The notes under the pieces: generated by a model
Seen by the model: only the letters and a program-made list of their open reading frames with translations
The model's database searches: none
What the model was told of the DNA's origin: nothing
Translations under genes and position numbers: made by a program
Assembly (NCBI RefSeq): GCF_031453615.1
Contig: NZ_JAVIZT010000001.1
Span: 3,224,001 to 3,288,000 of the forward strand
Direction: 5' to 3'
DNA from: Microbacterium sp. SORGH_AS_0428
GTDB lineage: Bacteria > Actinomycetota > Actinomycetes > Actinomycetales > Microbacteriaceae
DNA length: 64,000 nucleotides
Part shown: positions 60,795-64,000 of the stretch, in pieces
Layout: every line of letters begins with the position of its first letter
How positions within the stretch are numbered: position 1 is the stretch's first letter

Positions 60795-61619
60795 TCAGTG
60801 CTCGCTGAGCGCGGACTCCTGAGGCACGGCGGCTTCGGCGAGCCGTGGCGATCCGCCGATGAACCAGTACACCAGACCCACGAGCACGGCGCCGCCGAAC
60901 AGGTTACCGAGTCCGACCCACAGCAGGTTCGTGCCGAAGTGTCCCCAGGTGGCGTCCGGTACGCCGGTGGCGAGACCGATCGTGTAGGTCGTCATGTTCG
61001 CGACGACGTGCTCGAACCCCGAGGTGATGAAGGCGAGGATGGCGCAGAAGATCACGGCGAGCTTCGCGCCGTCGGAGCTGAGCCGGGCGCACATCCAGAT
61101 CGCCAGGCAGACGAGCAGATTACAGAGCGCCCCGCGGACGAAGAGCTCCACCGGGCCCTCGTGCGCCTTCGCCGCCAGCATGTCCGCGAGCATCGTGCCG
61201 GCCGCCGCGTTGCTGTGCAGCACACCCGAGGTCGCCACGAGTACACCGAAGACGACCGAGCCGGCCAGGTTGGCGCCGAAGGTGGCGAACAGCGCACCGA
61301 TCGCCGGGCCGGGACGTATGGCACGCAGGTAGGTGCCCTGCGCGAGCGTCATCATCGAGGAGGTCACGAGCTCGCCGCCCGCGAACACGACCAGCGTCAG
61401 CGCCACGCCGAACACGAGCCCGCTGACGAACTTGCCCCAACCGCTTCCGGCGGCCGTCAGCGGCCCCGCGGCGCTGACCATCAGCACGACTCCGACGCCG
61501 ATGTAGGCACCGGCCATCATCCCCGACGCGAGAAAGCGCCCGGGATGCCGCAGGCCGTGCACCTTGTGCTCCGCCGCCGGTGCCTGCACGTCGACGAGCG
61601 CGCGTTCGATAGTCAGCAT
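60795..61619 (-). CDS. Formate/nitrite transporter family channel
   Basis: 274 residues with six helices. GELVTSSMMTLAQGTY and FGANLAGSVVFGVLVA in the middle, GALCNLLVCLAIWM and FEHVVANMTTYTIGLA near the end are FNT landmarks (the NM pair with the constriction-site residues). It moves formate, nitrite or a related small anion. No enzyme genes for these acids are adjacent, so the substrate is open. Confidence 0.88.
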   Translation of the reverse strand: MLTIERALVDVQAPAAEHKVHGLRHPGRFLASGMMAGAYIGVGVVLMVSAAGPLTAAGSGWGKFVSGLVFGVALTLVVFAGGELVTSSMMTLAQGTYLRAIRPGPAIGALFATFGANLAGSVVFGVLVATSGVLHSNAAAGTMLADMLAAKAHEGPVELFVRGALCNLLVCLAIWMCARLSSDGAKLAVIFCAILAFITSGFEHVVANMTTYTIGLATGVPDATWGHFGTNLLWVGLGNLFGGAVLVGLVYWFIGGSPRLAEAAVPQESALSEH

Positions 61620-61718
61620 GTCCGATCGGACGCGAGTGGTGGGCGCGTCCGCCTCCTGCGTCGATCGTCCTCCGGATGCGGGCGCGAGCCGCGCCCGGTC
61701 AGCCGTGCATAAACCGGA

Positions 61719-62960
61719 TCAGAGCCCGAGCGCGGCGAGGAACGCGTTGCGGAAGGTCCCGCCCGGATCCAGCCGCTCCCGCAGCGCGACCGCGTCGTCG
61801 AAACGCGGGTATCGCGCGCGGATGTCGGCGGCCGCCATCGTGAACACCTTGCCCCAGTGGGGGCGGGCGGCGTACGGGGCCAGAGCGTCTTCGACGCGGG
61901 GGAGCAGGGCGCGCACAGCGTCTTCATCACGCCGCCAGGTGAAATGCAGTCCGACCGAGTCGCGACCGTACGCGCCGCTGAGCCACAGGTCGTCGGCGGC
62001 GATGGTGCGCACTTCGTTGACGAGGAGCAGCGGGACGAACTGCGGCGACAGCCCCCGCAGCGCCCTGATGGCGGCGGGGGCGTCACGGCGGTCGACGAAG
62101 TACTCGCTCTGCAGCTCGTCGCCCTGCGACGGCGTGAAGCCGAGACGGAAGTGCGGCAGGCGCTCGAGCCACGGGCCCGCCACTGCGCCCTGCGCGGTGC
62201 AGTTCTCGGCGGAGACGCCCGGCAGCGGATGACGGGCTTCGGATGCGGGCGCGGCCCCCAGCACGGACGCCGGGGCAGGAGCATCGCCCACGCGTGCCTT
62301 GAGCCAAAGCTGATCGGCGACGTCGGGGTCCGACCAGGTGCTGAACAGGCTCACGCTGTGGCCGAGCGAGGTCACCGCCGCAAGATCGGCCACCGCCGCA
62401 TCCCACGGCACGCGCTCATAGACGGTCTGGGCGATGTCGTAGGTCGGCTCGATGTCGAGCTCGACGTCCAGCACCACACCGAGCGCCCCCAGCGACACCA
62501 CGGCGCCCGGGAACTCGGGGTCGCCGCGCCGGAACCACCTGATGGTGCCGTCGGCGAGCAGCAGTTCCACGCCGGCGACGGAGCCGGCGAGCGACCGGTT
62601 GCGGTCGCCCGACCCGTGCGTTCCGGTCGCGATCGCCCCGGCGACCGAGATGTGCGGCAGGGACGCGAGGTTTCCGAGCGCCCAGCCCTCGGCCTGCAGA
62701 CGTTCGGCGACGTCTCCGTAGCGCAGTCCGGCGGACACCCGCGCGACACGGGTCGCCGGATCGATCTCGACCCGTGCCGGCAGTGCCGCCGTGGACAGCA
62801 GGATGCCGGGGGTGTCGGCGATCGCCGAGAACGAGTGCCGGGTGCCCAGCGCGCGCACCGCATCCGCATCCCGTACCGTGCGGGACGCCTCCTCGCGGGT
62901 CGTCGGCGCAACGAGCGTGCCCTGGTAGGTCAGATTTCCGGCCCAGTTCTGCAGCGCCAT
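61719..62960 (-). CDS. FAD-linked alditol oxidase-like protein
   Basis: 413 residues from ATG 62960: PCMH-type FAD domain (VRALGTRHSFSAIADTPGIL, SVAGAIATGTHGSGDRNRSL) and a C-terminal ALO domain with RPHWGKVFT near the end. The pattern matches xylitol/alditol oxidases and D-arabinono-lactone oxidase relatives. It oxidises a sugar alcohol with oxygen, producing hydrogen peroxide. Its start overlaps the upstream MFS gene stop (ATGA), so that MFS protein may import the substrate. Confidence 0.9.
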   Translation of the reverse strand: MALQNWAGNLTYQGTLVAPTTREEASRTVRDADAVRALGTRHSFSAIADTPGILLSTAALPARVEIDPATRVARVSAGLRYGDVAERLQAEGWALGNLASLPHISVAGAIATGTHGSGDRNRSLAGSVAGVELLLADGTIRWFRRGDPEFPGAVVSLGALGVVLDVELDIEPTYDIAQTVYERVPWDAAVADLAAVTSLGHSVSLFSTWSDPDVADQLWLKARVGDAPAPASVLGAAPASEARHPLPGVSAENCTAQGAVAGPWLERLPHFRLGFTPSQGDELQSEYFVDRRDAPAAIRALRGLSPQFVPLLLVNEVRTIAADDLWLSGAYGRDSVGLHFTWRRDEDAVRALLPRVEDALAPYAARPHWGKVFTMAAADIRARYPRFDDAVALRERLDPGGTFRNAFLAALGL

Positions 62961-64000
62961 CAGCTCTCCTCGCGTCGTCGCGGCACGAAGCGGGGCACCC
63001 ACCGGATGAACGCCGCCGCGCCCAGCAATCCCACCACGCCCATCGCGCCGGTCGCGACCGACAGCGACGCGAGGGCCGTGAGGGCGGTGAGCAGAAGCGG
63101 AGCGACGGCGCCGCCCGCATCCGTGAGGGTGCGCCAGGAGCCGAGGAACGCGGCGGGCTCGTTCTTCGGCGCCACGTCCGCGCCGAGGGTGAGCAGGATG
63201 CCGCTGGAGAGTCCGTTTCCGACGCCGAGCACGGCGGCGAACATCGCGAACCACATGGTCGCCGAACTCAGGTCGTGCGTGAGTGACAGCGCGAGGAAGC
63301 CGGTGCCCATGAGGATCATGGCGGGAAGAGCAGCCCAGAGCCGGCCGAAGCGATCCATCACCTGGCCGCTCGCATAGAAGAGCGCGAAGTCGATCGCTCC
63401 CGAGACGCCCACGACGAGGGCGATGGTGGGGGCGTCGAGACCCAGGGAGAGACCCCACAGCGGCAGTACGACCTGACGCGCGGACCGCACGGCCGACAGG
63501 GATGCCGCGGCGACGCCGAGACGGGAGAGCACCCGCCGGTGCTGCCACATCGTGCGGAACACTCCCGCCCGCTCATCGACGGGGATCGATCCGGTCACCG
63601 GCTCCCCGCTGTCGTCCTCGGATGCGGGCGCCCGGTCGGGGGCTTCCGCGGTCTTCTCGGGGTCGGGTCCCAGCAGCACCAGCAGCACGGTCGCAACCAG
63701 GCAGGCGATGAAGAACCAGACGGCCGACAGCTCGTCGCCGACGGCGATCAGGAGGCCCGCTGCGACGAAGGGTCCGACGAACGTGCCGAAGCGGAACGAG
63801 CCGCCGAGCAGCGACAGCGCGCGCGCTCGGAACGCGAGGGGAACCCGCGTCGTCATGAACGAATGGCGGGCCAGACCGAACGCGGCCGCGCAGAAGCCGA
63901 TCACGAACACGGAGACGGCCAGGACGGCCGTGTTCGGTGAGAGCAGCATCGCCACGGAACCGGCGATCGCGAGGATGCCCCCGATCGCCATCGTGAGGCG
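62960..64000 (-). CDS. MFS transporter, 5' end outside window
   Basis: The frame stays open to the right edge, so the N-terminus is missing. About 346 residues and eight or nine helices are visible, with loop motifs ALWGLSLGLDAPTIAL-like and FYASGQVMDRFGRLWAALPA (second-half motif A). A charged cytoplasmic loop with ASEDDSGEPVTGSIPVDE separates the two halves. Translationally coupled to the alditol oxidase-like gene. Confidence 0.82.
   Translation of the reverse strand, partial: RLTMAIGGILAIAGSVAMLLSPNTAVLAVSVFVIGFCAAAFGLARHSFMTTRVPLAFRARALSLLGGSFRFGTFVGPFVAAGLLIAVGDELSAVWFFIACLVATVLLVLLGPDPEKTAEAPDRAPASEDDSGEPVTGSIPVDERAGVFRTMWQHRRVLSRLGVAAASLSAVRSARQVVLPLWGLSLGLDAPTIALVVGVSGAIDFALFYASGQVMDRFGRLWAALPAMILMGTGFLALSLTHDLSSATMWFAMFAAVLGVGNGLSSGILLTLGADVAPKNEPAAFLGSWRTLTDAGGAVAPLLLTALTALASLSVATGAMGVVGLLGAAAFIRWVPRFVPRRREES

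Overview
The window is high-GC actinobacterial DNA, most likely from Microbacterium or a close Microbacteriaceae relative. The signs are GC-rich codons with many GTG starts, 4-base ATGA/GTGA gene overlaps, a C50-carotenoid operon with heterodimeric cyclase genes (crtYe/crtYf) and crtEb, a DUF3039 protein, LigD/Ku end joining and an actinobacterial Tad pilus locus. At least eight genes start 6-8 bases after a TANNNT hexamer, which suggests leaderless transcripts.

Left part (1-26.2 kb), mostly core genes: the end of a UPF0182 membrane protein; a minus-strand operon idi-crtE-crtB-crtI-crtYe-crtYf-crtEb with a divergent MarR regulator and an operator-like palindrome between them; tRNA-fMet; a nitrilase-family hydrolase; an aminotransferase; a membrane-anchored S1C/PDZ protease; a wall-polymer region with three CDP-glycerol glycerophosphotransferase-family proteins, a family 2 glycosyltransferase and a nucleotidyltransferase; an ABC ATPase with a 310-residue low-complexity head plus its permease; pncB; and murI-rph-rdgB. 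crtI and pncB each carry a +1 frameshift in a short G run. They are either recent pseudogenes or sequence errors.

Island 1 (26.26-31.42 kb) is bounded by exact 26-bp direct repeats and inserted between rdgB and a cation-efflux gene. Its GC content is visibly lower and no integrase was found. It holds a PD-(D/E)XK-like nuclease interrupted by a winged helix, a Ser/Thr kinase translationally linked to a 403-residue protein of unknown family, a one-helix membrane protein and small ORFs. This is the best candidate here for an undescribed defence-type module.

Middle (31.4-42.0 kb): CDF metal transporter, divergent ligD/ku, DedA protein, tRNA-Leu, alpha/beta hydrolase, and a 1448-residue secreted double-GH43/double-LamG arabinan-type hydrolase with a sortase-E-like LAATG anchor and a LacI-type operator upstream.

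Accessory region 2 (42.0-48.3 kb): an HTH/PD-(D/E)XK protein; a diverged, truncated second copy of tadA split by a 1.57-kb two-gene cassette (unknown 303-residue protein plus a membrane protein); two small genes (YjzC-like and a 39-residue zinc ribbon); and phage tail gene remnants. A 78-bp perfect repeat lies at each end.

Right part (48.3-64 kb): the intact tad locus (tadA, tadB, tadC, pilin, three TadE/G-like pseudopilins); an unknown protein, a cupin and an SdpI-like protein, facing a GntR regulator with a DUF1648 protein; an MFS pump with its MerR regulator; a thioredoxin-reductase-like/methyltransferase fusion divergent from an XRE-cupin regulator; an FNT channel; an alditol-oxidase-like flavoprotein; and an MFS protein cut by the right edge. 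A dispersed 73-75-bp palindrome occurs at 2013 and again at 58466.
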